From: Blastobasis lacticolella
Taxonomy: Eukaryota > Arthropoda > Insecta > Lepidoptera > Blastobasidae
NCBI GenBank assembly: GCA_905147135.1
Contig: LR990041.1
Span: 1,178,001-1,242,000 of the forward strand
Direction of reading: 5' to 3'
Length of the DNA: 64,000 nucleotides
Both the position numbers and the translations under genes were made by a program. Under the pieces are notes generated by a model. The model ran no database searches, was not told the origin of the DNA, and saw nothing but the letters and a program-made list of their open reading frames with translations. Positions 32,701 to 43,097 of this stretch are shown piece after piece. Numbering within the stretch: the first letter of the stretch is position 1; every line of letters starts with the position of its first letter.

Positions 32701-35700
32701 GTGATTAGTGCTTGAATCTTTCTCAGAAGTATGTTCCAAAGGCATTCCCGACATAAACGACCTCGAGAGAGACACCACTGACTTCAACAGCGAATAGAAA
32801 AACATTAAGCAAAGCCAACTAACAAAGTAGCTAAGCTCTGTGACAGATAATGTTTATCGATGCGATTTGCTGCTGCTGTTTTGCCTGACATCCTCTCGGT
32901 TTCTACTAAAGATTTAACTTAATAATAGTAAAAGCTAGAAAAGCTGAAAATAGCACTAAAATCAGAATAAAAACTTTTAAAATTAACTTATCTGTTGAAG
33001 ATTACACATAAATTATTGTGTGACAGGGAAATCCGCAACGCCGGTTATTCACTGCACCGCCGATTCTTCAGCATCTTTCTAATGACGACTTTTAAATCAT
33101 GGCAAAAGATAAAAGCTTGGAAATTGTTGACTATCCTTGTAATACACAATCGGTGGTAACAAAGGCCTCTCATAGTGTTACCGTGTTACTGACGCTAATG
33201 CTTGAGATGGCTTCATTGGAATTTGCAATCACGGACAAAATCCATAATTTTTGACTCAATAACAAGCAAACTAAAATAAAAAATGTTTTATTGATTATAT
33301 GCTCTATTTTGATTATTCTGTTTTTTTATGCTATATGTCTTTAATTTTTATATTTTAATATAAAATAAGCTTGAATTTGTATTATTTTAAGCCGGCGGAA
33401 AAATTCTGTAAAAATTTAAAATTCCCAAATTTTCAACGTTCGGTAGAGCCCTCAAGATTACACATAATTCAAATATTTTTACATTTTTCATAATCTGTGT
33501 TAAATTACGCAAATTTTGATACCTCTTGCGATTGTGTAGCTTGAAATATTTTTTTTCTCATACATGGACGGGACACCCTAATGGTCACGAGTAAACTAGT
33601 GCCACTGAGTGAAGTCGCCCCTAGGGACAAACATACCACTACCATACCACTCGTACACTACCATTGTTACTCGCTTGATTATCACGACACATTAAACTCA
33701 CTAAGTCTTTACGCGAAACTGAAGTCTAACTTTTTACGCGAAACTGAAGTCCAGCTAAAAGTCGATTTTCACGACTGTATACGTTTAACACTGTATTAAA
33801 CTCACATTCTAACCCTTTCTCTTTCAAATTCCAGGTCGTCCTAGTCTCCCAGGCCGCGTACGACGAGCTGTACCGTGCGCAGGCGCAGGAGCGTCTCGGC
33901 GACGAGTACCAGCCCCGAGCATTGAGGCCTGCGCCAGCGCCGGCGCCGCGGCACAAACAGCCAGCTGAGAACAAGCAGCCGCCTGTGCAGACGATCAGGA
34001 ATTATAACAAGGTGAACGCGACTCTCTTTCTATAATGGAGAAGTAAGGTTGATTTTCCATTGGAATTATATTTGTTATTTTTACAATATTTACACGGGAA
34101 TCTTCGTCAGAGATAACCATTTTCTTAGCTCGATATGAACGGCCATGGTATAGTGCAATAGCAGCGTGCTTGCGAAACCGAAAACCAAAGTTAAGCAACG
34201 CACGCAGTCGAGGAACTGGATGGGTGACCGTTCCGTACCTTGAGGCTAGCCTCAAAAAGCATAATTACATATCTTAGATGTTGAACTCCAGTGACGTCCA
34301 GTTTCGTAGCCATTTGGAGGAAAATGTCAAGTTCCCACCTAAAAAACTGGGTGTGCTGAAAATATTGAAGCAATACCCCACACTCCATTTGGAGTACTGC
34401 TCCCATTTATGGACGGGAGCACCAGCTTGGTCCTTGTGGCTCGATCCAAAAGCACGCTGTGAGTATTATCCATGACACTATGCTCACAAGTGGTATTGAT
34501 CCGCTAAGTCAGAGGAGAGATTTCGCCTCTCTTTATGTTTTCTATCGCCTGTACAACGGTGTTTGTTCTGGAGGAACTGTTTGACATCAAACCTACAGCT
34601 ACTTCCACAGGGATCCTTATATCTTAGAGCTAAATTGGTCGCAAACTGTGCTGTTCCAAAGGTGCTTTCTCCCACGCACACTAAGGTTGTGGAATGAGTT
34701 CTTTAAAAAGCGGTGAAAAGGTTTTTACAGGGTCGGCAGTGCCTGGATATTGCAAAAGTCCATAGACTTCGATAACTGCTTATCGCTTACCAACAGGCAG
34801 ACCAAGAGCTGGTTGCCACCTTGTGGAATAAAAAAAATCACAACAAGCAAGGTCTTAGTATATTCAGTAATAAAACTTATCCCATGGGATGGACTGACCT
34901 TTTTGTAAAGATCGACATACGGGAACCGGTTGATGGAAAGGTATAAAGCTAATACGGTGAATATGAAAGGGTAACAAAAATCCATCCAAACATCCGCTGT
35001 TACAAAATTATAATAAAAGAATAGGATAGTACGGAAAGCAGGACAGGATTATTATCATTGACACTTCAGGCCAAAATGTTCACAAGTGGTGACCACTGTT
35101 ACGCACTGTTAACTATAGTGATCACACTCCTACTATAGGGATATTAATGTCGATATTTTTTTTTATCTAACTAACCATCTCACCTACGGATTCCAGGTGA
35201 ACGACGACGGCAGCTTCACGTTCGGCTACGAGGCGGCCGACGGCTCCTTCAAGGAGGAGACCCGCGGCACGGACTGCGTGGTCCGCGGCAAGTATGGCTA
35301 CGTGGACCCCGACGGCAACAAACGGGAGTTCACATACGTCAGCGGCAACCCCTGCGACCCGAACAAACCCGACGAGGAAGAGAGAGACGTCGGCGCTGAC
35401 TCCGCCGAACGCGAGGAAGACGGCCAACCCAACTACCCGACCCGACCGGTCCGCCCGACCACCCCACGACCAGCCACAACCTACTTCCAGAACGACTTCA
35501 GAGACGCCGACGAGGACGAAGTAGAAGAGGAACCCCTGCAGCACATCAGACAGCGCGTCGTTCAACGCCCCCTCCCACGCCGCCCCACCTACCAACAACA
35601 ACAGCTGGCAATCACCCCACGACCCGTACCGTCGACTACGGCTAGAGCACTACCTCCACCGACGACGTTCCGACCGCAGCTGCTCCAAGTGACCCCAAAA

Positions 35701-36447
35701 CCCCAGATTCAGTACACAGCCGAGCCCCAGTACTCGCCGTCGCCTGCGCAGTCTTTCTCCGCGGCCCCGGCACAATTCTCCCCCTCCCCCTCCCCTGCTA
35801 TCGGGACCACGGCTCGCCCTGGACAGATCGACTTCGCCGCCGAATTTGCGAAGTTCAATAGAGACAACCAGCAGCCGACCTCGACTGCGACGGCTAGTCC
35901 TACAAAAACGACTCTTTCCGACCCAGCGCCCAGCGGCAACCCACTATACTCGACCGAACTTGTCTTCAACCCGGCCACCGGAGAGTACAACACACAGCTA
36001 TTCCAGACCTTGCCTCAGACGAAGGGCGAGCTGAATCTCAACCAGCGCCTGCAGCCGTACGTGGCGCAGCAGCAGCCCCAGAGGTTACCCCAAGCGAGGC
36101 CCTTCGTCCCGTCGCAGCAACTACCGTCCATCCCCTCATCGCAATCGCCAAATATGCCCCTCTACCGCCACCAGATCCAACACATGAACCCTCAAGAGGT
36201 GTATCAGAGGCAGCAAGCGGAGCAGCAGTTCCAGAACTCGCAGCAGCTGTTCGCTCAGCAGCAGCAGTTGCAGCAGAGTCAGCTGCAGAGGGACAGGGCG
36301 GCGGCGCGGGCGCAGGCCCAGAGGTTATCTCTGGCGCCAGCGCAGGCGCGACCAGCTCCGCAGTACTATTTTGTGGCCCCGAGAGGAGAGTCCCCAGCTT
36401 CGGGGCAGATCGACGCCTTCCTCAGAGGACAAGGGATTCAATACTAA
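29584..36447 (+). CDS. RR-type chitin-binding cuticular protein (gene 1), three exons seen
   Basis: Spliced gene for a secreted structural protein of the cuticle. Coding exons are 29584-29715, 33835-34011 and 35197-36447, all joined in phase 0, giving 519 residues plus a short missing N-terminus. Order: hydrophobic signal core (VIWLLLAVGVAQC), Gln/Pro-rich stretch, an Ala/Pro/Gln linker, the RR domain at about residues 104-155, then about 365 residues rich in Pro, Gln, Thr and Ser. The RR domain reads NDDGSFTFGYEAADGSFKEE, with VVRGKYGYVDPDGNK following; in this family the aromatic residues of the fold bind chitin. The initiator exon, usually only a few codons, must lie upstream of 29584; I could not locate it. 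Introns of 4119 and 1185 bp are mostly transposon. The orthologue is not identified. Confidence 0.9.
29708..30020 (+). repeat. Three tandem copies of a splice-donor block
   Basis: A unit of 106-109 bp beginning GGAGACCAGGTGAGGCT and containing GGCTTGGATTTGGT is repeated three times, with the GT of each donor at 29716, 29825 and 29931. The first spans the real exon-intron junction. Using the second or third donor would place an in-frame TGA (29752-29754) in the mRNA, so only the first keeps the protein intact. Confidence 0.85.
30223..31140 (-). mobile_element. Internally deleted mariner transposon
   Basis: About 918 bp between TA dinucleotides (30221-30222 and 31141-31142). The ends are inverted repeats built on TCAAAAAGTAAGGTGAA. 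The minus strand encodes a transposase N-terminal DNA-binding part (ATLKMLRKAFGDQTMAQKNV, DEPRSGRPSTS, RRLTIRDIADSAGISFGS) and a C-terminal end (MADLAPCDFWLFSKLKQPMR). Between VCETLLSDYQD and ADLAPCDF about 150 residues are missing, including the first two of the three catalytic aspartates of D,D34D mariners. A frameshift precedes the deletion. It is inserted antisense in intron 1 of gene 1. It cannot make active transposase. Confidence 0.9.
31268..33580. mobile_element. hAT-like transposon, 2.3 kb, non-coding
   Basis: Perfect 12-bp terminal inverted repeats TAGGGTGTCCCG and CGGGACACCCTA bound a 2313-bp segment flanked by exact 8-bp duplications ATGGTCAC at 31260-31267 and 33581-33588. An 8-bp duplication is characteristic of hAT elements. 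Subterminal motifs recur: AACGCAAGACCTCTTAAAAT at 31307, AACTCAAGACCTGTCAAAAG at 31485, and an inverted relative near 33500. No reading frame longer than 60 codons survives, so it depended on another element's transposase. It sits in intron 1 of gene 1. Confidence 0.9.
32106..32334 (+). mobile_element. Non-autonomous Helitron nested in the hAT
   Basis: Begins TCTATACTAATATAATAAAG and ends CAGACGAAGATGCGGGC, AAAAAAG, CTAG at 32331-32334. It lies between A (32105) and T (32335), the Helitron target. It resembles the element at 20370-20572 throughout its 3' half (AGAAAGCTGCATTATCAGGG, CGGGTCTGGAACGTTCTAAT). It inserted into the hAT. Confidence 0.8.
33835..34011 (+). CDS. Gene 1, linker exon
   Basis: Acceptor CTTTCAAATTCCAG|GTC and donor AACAAG|GTGAAC. 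Its 59 residues read VVLVSQAAYDELYRAQAQER, then an Ala/Pro run and VQTIRNYNK. The last residues continue directly into the RR domain of the next exon (NYNK|VNDDGSFTFGY), confirming the junction. Phase 0 at both ends. Confidence 0.9.
34139..34245 (+). pseudogene. 5S rRNA-derived sequence
   Basis: Contains AAAGTTAAGCAACG (34187-34200), GGAACTGGATGGGTGACCG (34212-34230) and an upstream GGCCATGGTATAG, in the order and spacing of a eukaryotic 5S rRNA gene including its internal control region. Many positions have diverged and the end is not a 5S terminus, so it is not a working 5S gene. It directly precedes a LINE relic, so it may be the head of a 5S-derived retroposon. Confidence 0.65.
34270..34830 (+). 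repeat. Jockey/CR1-like LINE relic in gene 1 intron 2
   Basis: Sense reverse-transcriptase C-terminal remnants in shifting frames: LEYCSHLWTGAP near 34390, then DPLSQRRDFASL-like and LYNGVCSGG-like pieces near 34500-34580. It ends with GTCCATAGACTTCGATAACT, CAACAGGCAGACCAAGAGC and an A-rich tail at 34829. Multiple stops; dead. Confidence 0.7.
35197..36447 (+). CDS. Gene 1, RR-domain and low-complexity exon
   Basis: Acceptor CCTACGGATTCCAG|GTG; stop TAA at 36445. Encodes 416 residues. Residues 2-55 of the exon form the RR domain: GSFTFGYEAADGSFKEE, then VVRGKYGYVDPDGNKREFTY. The usual ending ADxxGF is replaced by VSGNPCDPNKP. Two cysteines (exon residues 27 and 53) are the only ones in the mature protein, and most RR proteins have none. 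The rest carries Pro/Thr/Gln-rich sequence, an FNPATGEYNTQ block, repeated GQID motifs (GQIDFAAEFAKF and, near the end, GQIDAFLRGQGIQY) and a poly-Gln stretch. The codons are GC-rich. Confidence 0.93.
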   Translation: MNDDGSFTFGYEAADGSFKEETRGTDCVVRGKYGYVDPDGNKREFTYVSGNPCDPNKPDEEERDVGADSAEREEDGQPNYPTRPVRPTTPRPATTYFQNDFRDADEDEVEEEPLQHIRQRVVQRPLPRRPTYQQQQLAITPRPVPSTTARALPPPTTFRPQLLQVTPKPQIQYTAEPQYSPSPAQSFSAAPAQFSPSPSPAIGTTARPGQIDFAAEFAKFNRDNQQPTSTATASPTKTTLSDPAPSGNPLYSTELVFNPATGEYNTQLFQTLPQTKGELNLNQRLQPYVAQQQPQRLPQARPFVPSQQLPSIPSSQSPNMPLYRHQIQHMNPQEVYQRQQAEQQFQNSQQLFAQQQQLQQSQLQRDRAAARAQAQRLSLAPAQARPAPQYYFVAPRGESPASGQIDAFLRGQGIQY

Positions 36448-36727
36448 AGGCCCTGGCCTAGTGGCCACAAGGCGGCTATCCCAGTGCCTCAGTGTCGTGT
36501 CAAATCTAGTTGCAAGGACCGCGGCTCCGACCGCAAAGTGTACAGTGTCTATTCTCTAATCAAGTACCTTAACGTAGCGCTAGACTAGTTGTAAGTAATG
36601 TAATGTGCGAATTGTAAAACGATATGCTAAAAGCGTGATGATATGATAGTCCACGATAGCTCCAGTGTGGAGCGCCTGTAAAAAACTTTTAACAAATAGT
36701 TTGTACTATGTAATATTTTTGTTTTAA

Positions 36728-36733
36728 AATAAA
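36728..36733 (+). terminator. Gene 1 polyadenylation signal
   Basis: AATAAA 281 bp after the stop codon, followed by a T-rich tract, ends a plausible 3' untranslated region of about 300 bp. Confidence 0.75.
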
Positions 36734-36734
36734 T

Positions 36735-37142
36735 TATATTTTTTATATTATTACTTTGGTTTCGGTTTTATTTATTCTGTCTGAGAGTCTGAGAATCAGG
36801 TGGTAAGACTCTGTCAAGCAGGAGGAGTCCGCCTAGGTCAGTACCACCACCTCATACATTTCTGCCGTCAAGCAACAATGCTTACATTATTGTGTTTCGG
36901 TTTGAAGCATAGTAGGCACGAGGCTTTCCATCTTGGTCTCCACAGTTTGTCACTACGTGGAATAATAAACATTCAAATTCCTTCACCATGCGTTGTGCCC
37001 TGCCACAGAGTTACATTGCTTACCCTGCCGAAGGAATTAGCAAGGGATAATGATTGTTATGCTCGCACGTACGACAGTCGCACCACTGTACAAACAAAGC
37101 TCAAGAAATAAAAGCACCCAGCGCATAGAGACCATTGAAAAT
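36735..37142. other. Intergenic DNA after gene 1
   Basis: 36780-36960 looks like a decayed repeat (GAGGAGTCCGCC, CAGTACCACCACCTCATAC); the identity is uncertain. No gene. Confidence 0.35.
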
Positions 37143-37425
37143 ATCATCTTGACTTTAATGTCCCGGTTGTGCTCCCGCGTGCTAGGGGCCGGGGTCCGAC
37201 TTGACCATGATCCAGACATGACCAGGATATAGCAGATCAGGTAATTACGGCGGAGCTACTGCTATATGACCTTCGTGGCCTTGTTGACAGGGGAAACTGT
37301 GACGATTGGATCATTGTTACGCATTAAGTCAACTGAATATGCAGGTTTTCTCACGGTGTTTTCCCTCACCGTAAGAGCGCCGGTTAGTATACAAATATTG
37401 AACATAACTCAGAAGTCATTGGTAT
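37143..37425 (-). repeat. SINE-A copy, head replaced
   Basis: Inverted SINE-A running to CAGAAGTCATTGGTA, where it abuts SINE-B at 37430; the tRNA-like head is absent. Confidence 0.8.
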
Positions 37426-37429
37426 TGGT

Positions 37430-37715
37430 TTGACGATCTGAGTGGTTCAGTGGTCAACATCACTCATCACAACATCATCATTCAGTGGTCATCTGTCACG
37501 CAAGAAGTCCCGAGTTCGATTCCCGGCCGGGCAGAAATTTAAATGATGAATTTTAATTTCTGTTACGGGTCTGGGTGTTCTATGTATAATAAGTATGTAT
37601 TTAAGAGTATATAGGTAGTTTATCAGATATCTGGCACCCATAACACAAGCTTTGCTTACTTTGGGGCTAGATGACGCTGTGTGAATTTGTCCACGATTAT
37701 TTATTTATTTATTTT
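37430..37715 (+). repeat. SINE-B copy with duplicated head segment
   Basis: Sense SINE-B. The tRNA-Gly-like head (GTTCAGTGGTCAAC ... GAGTTCGATTCCCGGCCGGG) has an internal repeat of TCAGTGGTCA with CATCATT inserted. It is followed by the standard body (GGTCTGGGTGTTCTATGTAT, AGCTTTGCTTACTTTGGGGC) and a TATTTATTTATTT tail. Confidence 0.85.
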
Positions 37716-37804
37716 ATTTATATAGCGGAACTAGACTGACAGTGGATCCTAATAGATTTAGGGAAACCGACACATATCTACGTGATTACATATTATACTC
37801 AAAT

Positions 37805-37955
37805 ACTTCCCAAACCAAAAAAGGGGTGAACAGGTTTTTGCGGGGTCGGCAACGCGTGGGTGATACCCCTTGCATTGCAGACGTCCATAGGCTGCGGTGA
37901 CTGCTTATGATCAGGCAGGCCGTAAGCTTGTTTACCACCTTAGTGGTATTAAAAG
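37805..37955 (+). repeat. LINE 3' tail
   Basis: GGTTTTTGCGGGGTCGGCAA, then GACGTCCATAGGCTGCGGTG and GGCCGTAAGCTTGTTTACC. Same family as 15975, 34730 and, inverted, 40828 and 46557. Confidence 0.65.
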
Positions 37956-38147
37956 AAACCTACTCCATCTTCGGCCGCTTCGTTACCATCGGGTGAGTGG
38001 GCGATCAAATTCTGTCTAGAAAATTAAATATTATTGAAAAAGATACGTCGCCATTACTAATTAGAACATCTGTAAGGCTCAGTCGATATCCCTAGTAGAC
38101 GTTATCCTATACCTACCATGTGTCTCAGTTACATAAATAATAATAAA

Positions 38148-38384
38148 TAATCGTGGACTAATTCACACAGCGCTATCTAGCCTCAAACTAAGCAAAGCTT
38201 GTACTATGGGTGCTAGATAACTGATATTCTACTTACATACTTAGTTTTTTTTAAATACATACTTTTTATACCAGACCCGTAACAGAAATTAAAATTCATT
38301 TCAATTTCTGCCCGGCCGGGAATCGAACCCGGGACCTCTTGCGTGGCAGACCGGCATGTTGACCATTGAACCACTCAGGTCGTC
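38148..38384 (-). repeat. SINE-B copy
   Basis: Inverted SINE-B with a well-kept head: GAATCGAACCCGGGACCTC, GCGTGGCAGACCGGCATG, CCACTCAGGTCGTC. It faces the sense copy at 37430. Confidence 0.85.
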
Positions 38385-38454
38385 AGTCGTACGTAAACAC
38401 TAAGTATGAACATCAGACCTTACTGTAAGGCTATTGCTCTATTACTGTTACCTC

Positions 38455-38527
38455 CTAGGCAGGCCTCGATTAGGCCTATGCCCAGCAATGGGCGTCTTCT
38501 GGCTGATATGATGATGATGATGATGAC
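38455..38527 (+). repeat. RTE LINE tail, very short
   Basis: GGCCTATGCCCAGCAATGGG, CGTCTTCTGGCTGATATGATG and four further GAT units. Confidence 0.75.
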
Positions 38528-38593
38528 TGTTACCTCGATTGTGATATTGAAATATATACTAAGGGTTTTAAGGGTTTGTATAATATATACACA

Positions 38594-39240
38594 AGGGCCC
38601 GGAGTCGGCGTTGACCATGGTCCAGGATTGGGGAGATAAGCTAATTACAGTGGAGTGACTGCCATCTGACCTCGCCATTTAACCTCCGTGACCCTGCTAA
38701 CAGGGGAATCAGACCAGATTTGATCATGGTTACACATTCAGTCGCCTGAACGAGTCGGACCGCTTAATTACTATTATTATAGGCCACCGCCCCGCCAGTG
38801 TTTATTATATATACGGTCACAGAAATTTCTGTCAATATGGTTTTTATATTAAAGTCAAACTTATTACCAGTAAGAAGCACTTTTAAGACTCAAAATCAAT
38901 TAAAAGTCAAAACTCCAACTACAGTACAGTATAGTATTACATTATCTTTGCTACAGTTAAGGGTAGTAACTATTATGTAACTCACCGACTGTAGATAACA
39001 TAACACCCACGCCACAGTCCAGTTGCCTAATTAAAAACTAGTGGGTCTAGTTTTCTAGTAGACAGGTAGGTAGACAATATTTCCGCGTGCTTTAGTGTCC
39101 AACGAAAACGTTACCGCTTGCCAATAATTGGTTTCTAGGTAAAGTCTACTCATACATTTTATCTATATAACGTACATCTCTCGCGCATAGGAACCCGGGG
39201 TCCGCCTTGACCATGCCCCAGGATTTAGCAGATCAGGTAA
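38594..39240 (-). repeat. Two SINE-A fragments
   Basis: Inverted fragments at 38594-38757 (GGGCCCGGAGTCGGCGTTGA to AGTCGCCTGAACGAG) and 39176-39240 (CGGGGTCCGCCTTGACC). The DNA between them is unassigned. Confidence 0.65.
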
Positions 39241-39382
39241 AAACAGGAGTCGGTCAAAATCAACAAAATTGACCGATCAAAAAGCCGTATTGAAGGCAGT
39301 ACGTTCGCTTAGCAGACACACTACTTTAATCAGATTAGTATTGTTTGTGATTAGGGATATAAGTGTATAATTTCTGCTGTTC

Positions 39383-39722
39383 TGGACCTCACTTCGCTGG
39401 CTAATACTGAGTGAGGTCCTTTTGTTGGCAGGGAGTGGCACAGCACAGCAATTCCGAATCTATGTATATTTACGTACGTAGCAGTGTATTATGTTTATTT
39501 TGTATTGTTAATGTATGAATGTGGTGTCTTTGTTACACAATAAATGTCATTTCATTTCATAAAATTATTCTTCTTCTTTTCGTATCAATGTTTATTTTAT
39601 TTATTTATTTATTTAACAGTTTATTGTGCACAGGAAATACATAGTGAATAACAGGCAAAGTAATAAATGGCACAACAGGCGCTACTTATTTCTAAAAGAA
39701 ATCTCTTCCAGCAGGCCTTCGG
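39383..39722. repeat. Two LINE 3' tails back to back
   Basis: 39383-39560 (sense): ACTGAGTGAGGTCCTTTTG, ending ACACAATAAATGTCATTTC; a relative is at 50745-50985. 39595-39722 (inverted): TTATTTATTTATTTAACAG, GCACAGGAAATACATAG, CTTCCAGCAGGCCTTC; relatives are at 15400 and 50268. Confidence 0.6.
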
Positions 39723-40827
39723 AAGCGTGAAATGTTATTAAATTATTTAAATCAAAACTTCTCAGACTTTCATAGTTTAACCAGCATCTAGCTTCAAAGC
39801 TCCGTGAAATAAATAGCTTAACATAATTGCAATCAATTACTTCGCCTTGACATTAACTTGAACGCAAGACTAAATTATATGACTGGGTACTAGGCGTTGT
39901 AGGCGTGGGATCCGAATTGTTTTTGTTCTTACTATATTTGGCATTAAATTGTTTTTTGCTAATTTAATAGAATAATTTTAATATTGTAAAGCTTGGTAGA
40001 CTCGAATTCAGAAACGCTACTATGAGGCGCAGATATCTTTGGTTTAACACTTCTTTTATGAGGAACTTAATCACGGACAGATATTTCGATTTAATAATGA
40101 TGGAAATATTCTAAGTAGTCTTTAAAAGGAGGAGGAAGCAATATTATGGTAGCCAACTACGATGGTATTTGTACGCAGTAACAAATATATTTACGCTAAA
40201 TATCATGACAATGTATTATTTGAAGAATTTATTAGAAAAAAAACCCAAAATAAATAACAATCTGAACAAAAAGCACCTTTCTTTGACAATTTGATTTTTT
40301 TTCTTTTCACCATCTACATGTGTTTCCGATGTCAGATCAGTAATTTTTTAACCCGTCTTATATACTGCTCTACCCCCCATATACACAACATGTGGACATC
40401 ATGGTCATCCTAGTCAATCCTGGCTTATGCCAGGGTTGGCATTCTTATTCTTCCACCTCAACTCCGCCCAGTATTCCGCATCTACCCATGGTAAGCTGTT
40501 GGCTCTCGAGTCAGCGATATAAATCCATAGCTTCTTATGTTCAATTTAATATTAGGCGACAAGTAAGTCGATTTTATATACCTATTCCAACCAAGAAAAG
40601 CTGCATAATGTTTTAAACTATCGCGGTTATTATCACACCCAATTATATGTCATTGCACACAAATAAATCCAATGTCAAAGCATGTCAAAGCGTCGCCTGT
40701 TTAGTGCGATTTGACATTAGGATTCCCTCGGGACCTCTCGCCTGAGGCACAAAATCTTAAGGCGGGCCGTTCTTTATTTTGTGCCTGAGGGCAGAGTGTA
40801 AGTTTTGCTTGAACTATTTTTTTATAC
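39723..40827. other. Unassigned DNA with a short RTE-like scrap
   Basis: 40408-40530 resembles an inverted RTE-like end (CTGGCTTATGCCAGGG, AAGCTGTTGGCTCTCG). The rest is unrecognised. Confidence 0.35.
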
Positions 40828-40920
40828 CACTAAGGTGGCAAACAAGCTTACGGCCCGCCTGATGGTAAGTAGTCACCGCCTATAGACGTTTGCAATACCA
40901 GGGGCATCACTCACGCGTTT
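40828..40920 (-). repeat. LINE 3' tail
   Basis: ACCACTAAGGTGGCAAACAA, GCTTACGGCCCGCCTGATGG; almost identical to 46557-46640. Confidence 0.7.
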
Positions 40921-43097
40921 AACTTTAAAGTTTGCTTTACTTTACTACTGGCCAATGACCACTTGTCATACCTGGTACGTTCCAGTCTCCGCTAGGAGTA
41001 TTTTTTTTTTCCGCATGGTACCAGTCAAGTGACTAGCTCGAGTCGACGATGCCATTGTATACTATTTATATTGATTGTATATTGACATTCATAAGTGTTG
41101 TAAGACCCAAACTGAATAAAAATTATTTGATTATATTTGATTTACTTTATTATAGCGTTTGAGTTTACGTGAAAATTGGTATGAAAAAATGTAGAGCGCC
41201 ATCTAGTGACACGTAAATGAAGTTTTATCTTGATTCTTTCCAAACGCAATAGTGAACACTCAACTCACTCAACCCTTTGATATTGACACAGATTACACTA
41301 CATGTGGACTGTAAATGTGTAACGTAGGAGGACAATGAAAGAATTTCATCTATAGCTACAAAGCTAACTCACTCACTGAAGGTTGACAGACCAAATGCTA
41401 AGGCCGAGCAACTATCCATTACTCAAAACAATATCAGTTTAACGAAGTATGCGCCGATACTGGTCCATTTACGGTACCCAAGTACGTTATTTCGATGGAA
41501 CCTCCCACTCATGTGATCTATCGTCTTTATTATGAGATTACCGCGGATGGTTTATTTTGTAGAGGTCGCAACTCTTTTAGAGCTTTGACGCACGTTGTCA
41601 ACGGCAGACGTCGACAGTACATTTAGATTTTTAGATTCATTTATTATCTCATTTTACAGCCTTACATTTATCATGCTTGATGAGTGAATGTAAGAAGGAA
41701 TTTGAAAGTATGATGCCTGTAAGTACCATAGAGTATTAAATTTGTACGTAATATTATATCGATACCTGCATAAATACCCATGCTTATAAATTAATTGTAA
41801 CGAAATGGTTTACTGTAATGTTACAATTTCTGTAAATTTAAATAAATAAATAAGCCAGCACAAGGTACCTACATCAAAATTATGTGTATGGAGCAATATA
41901 AATATTTATGAATGAATCGAGCTCTGAGTATAAGACCATGCAAAGTCCGAATCGCTAATTAAAAAAAATATCTGTATGGCAACTTATGCCAAGTTTTTTA
42001 AACATGTCATAACAAACAATTTGATTTTTGTAGGATTGTTTATTTTGTGAGATATGAAAACTATAATTAAATAATGGGCAAAACAATTAAAAAGGAAGTG
42101 CGGGAGATAAATTAATAATTTAGATAAACTAAAAGTACAAGTTCAAGCCAAATAACTGAATATTTAGAAGAAGGACTTACAAGGACTGACAAGGACAGAT
42201 TATCTCCAGATTATTGCCCTATCCACACCTTATAATTTTTACTACTGTCAGTCAATGCGGTCTTATCGTGGTGCTATTATACCAATCTAATAAATTATAT
42301 TTCTATGTATCCAATTAATGTTATAAATGCCAATTTTTTTGTGTCTGTAAAAGTTTGTGGTTGACGAAATAGATAGTTAGCAAACTTCCTAGCCTACTAA
42401 TCCTACCTTTATAAAAGTGTTTTAAAATTTTGTAAAAATTGAGGGTTAGATGAATGTTGAAATAAAATGATAAAAACTATTCAACTGATATTGTGAAATT
42501 TTTTCACAGTTACTTAACCCATAAAAATATTAGTTTTATTCATCCCGAAATTAGCGGAAAGACGCTAATATCGTAAAAATCTGATTTATATTATTATCAA
42601 GTCAAAATATTCCCACAAAATAAAAATTAAACAGTGGAGTCTATTTATGAAATAGTCGGGGACTTGATCAATTATTGAGATCGATTTACGCCTACTCTGA
42701 TCGATAAGATTATTATAGAAATCTATGGATCATCTACAGATATACTTGACTTAGGGTAACTCTTAATTGTGCAACTCGAACATTAGACATTTGTATTTGT
42801 ATAACTCATGATTTATTTCAAACTAAACTATGTGAGGGTAAGAGTCTACCAACACATCACCGCAGCTGTCACCTCTCCACTGCAGTCTTCTCGTGACCAC
42901 GGTAGGTGTAACCCTACTGAAACGTCGGGAAAACAAATCGAAAAGGTACGTCGCGTGTAAGTCCCGTCTAATATACGTTTACTTTGTGTCAGAAGAGCTA
43001 GGAGGGAATCGAGTCAGTATTGCCCCTGCGCCGACCTCACTGTGTCATAGAATATTCGGAATGAATTAGGAGCGAAATTTAAGATCATTAGAAGTTG
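40921..43097. other. 2.2 kb of AT-rich DNA without recognised features
   Basis: I saw no gene, RNA or clear repeat apart from a retroposon-like tail near 41090-41150 (AAACTGAATAAAAATTATTTG) related to the insert at 49585-49690. Confidence 0.3.

Noticed and set aside
35167..35601. Minus-strand 144-codon frame opposite gene 1
   Set aside because: Antisense shadow of the RR exon created by its GC-rich codon usage.
37430..37520. Possible tRNA-Gly gene
   Set aside because: The head resembles tRNA-Gly(GCC) but is followed by the SINE-B body and occurs in nine copies.
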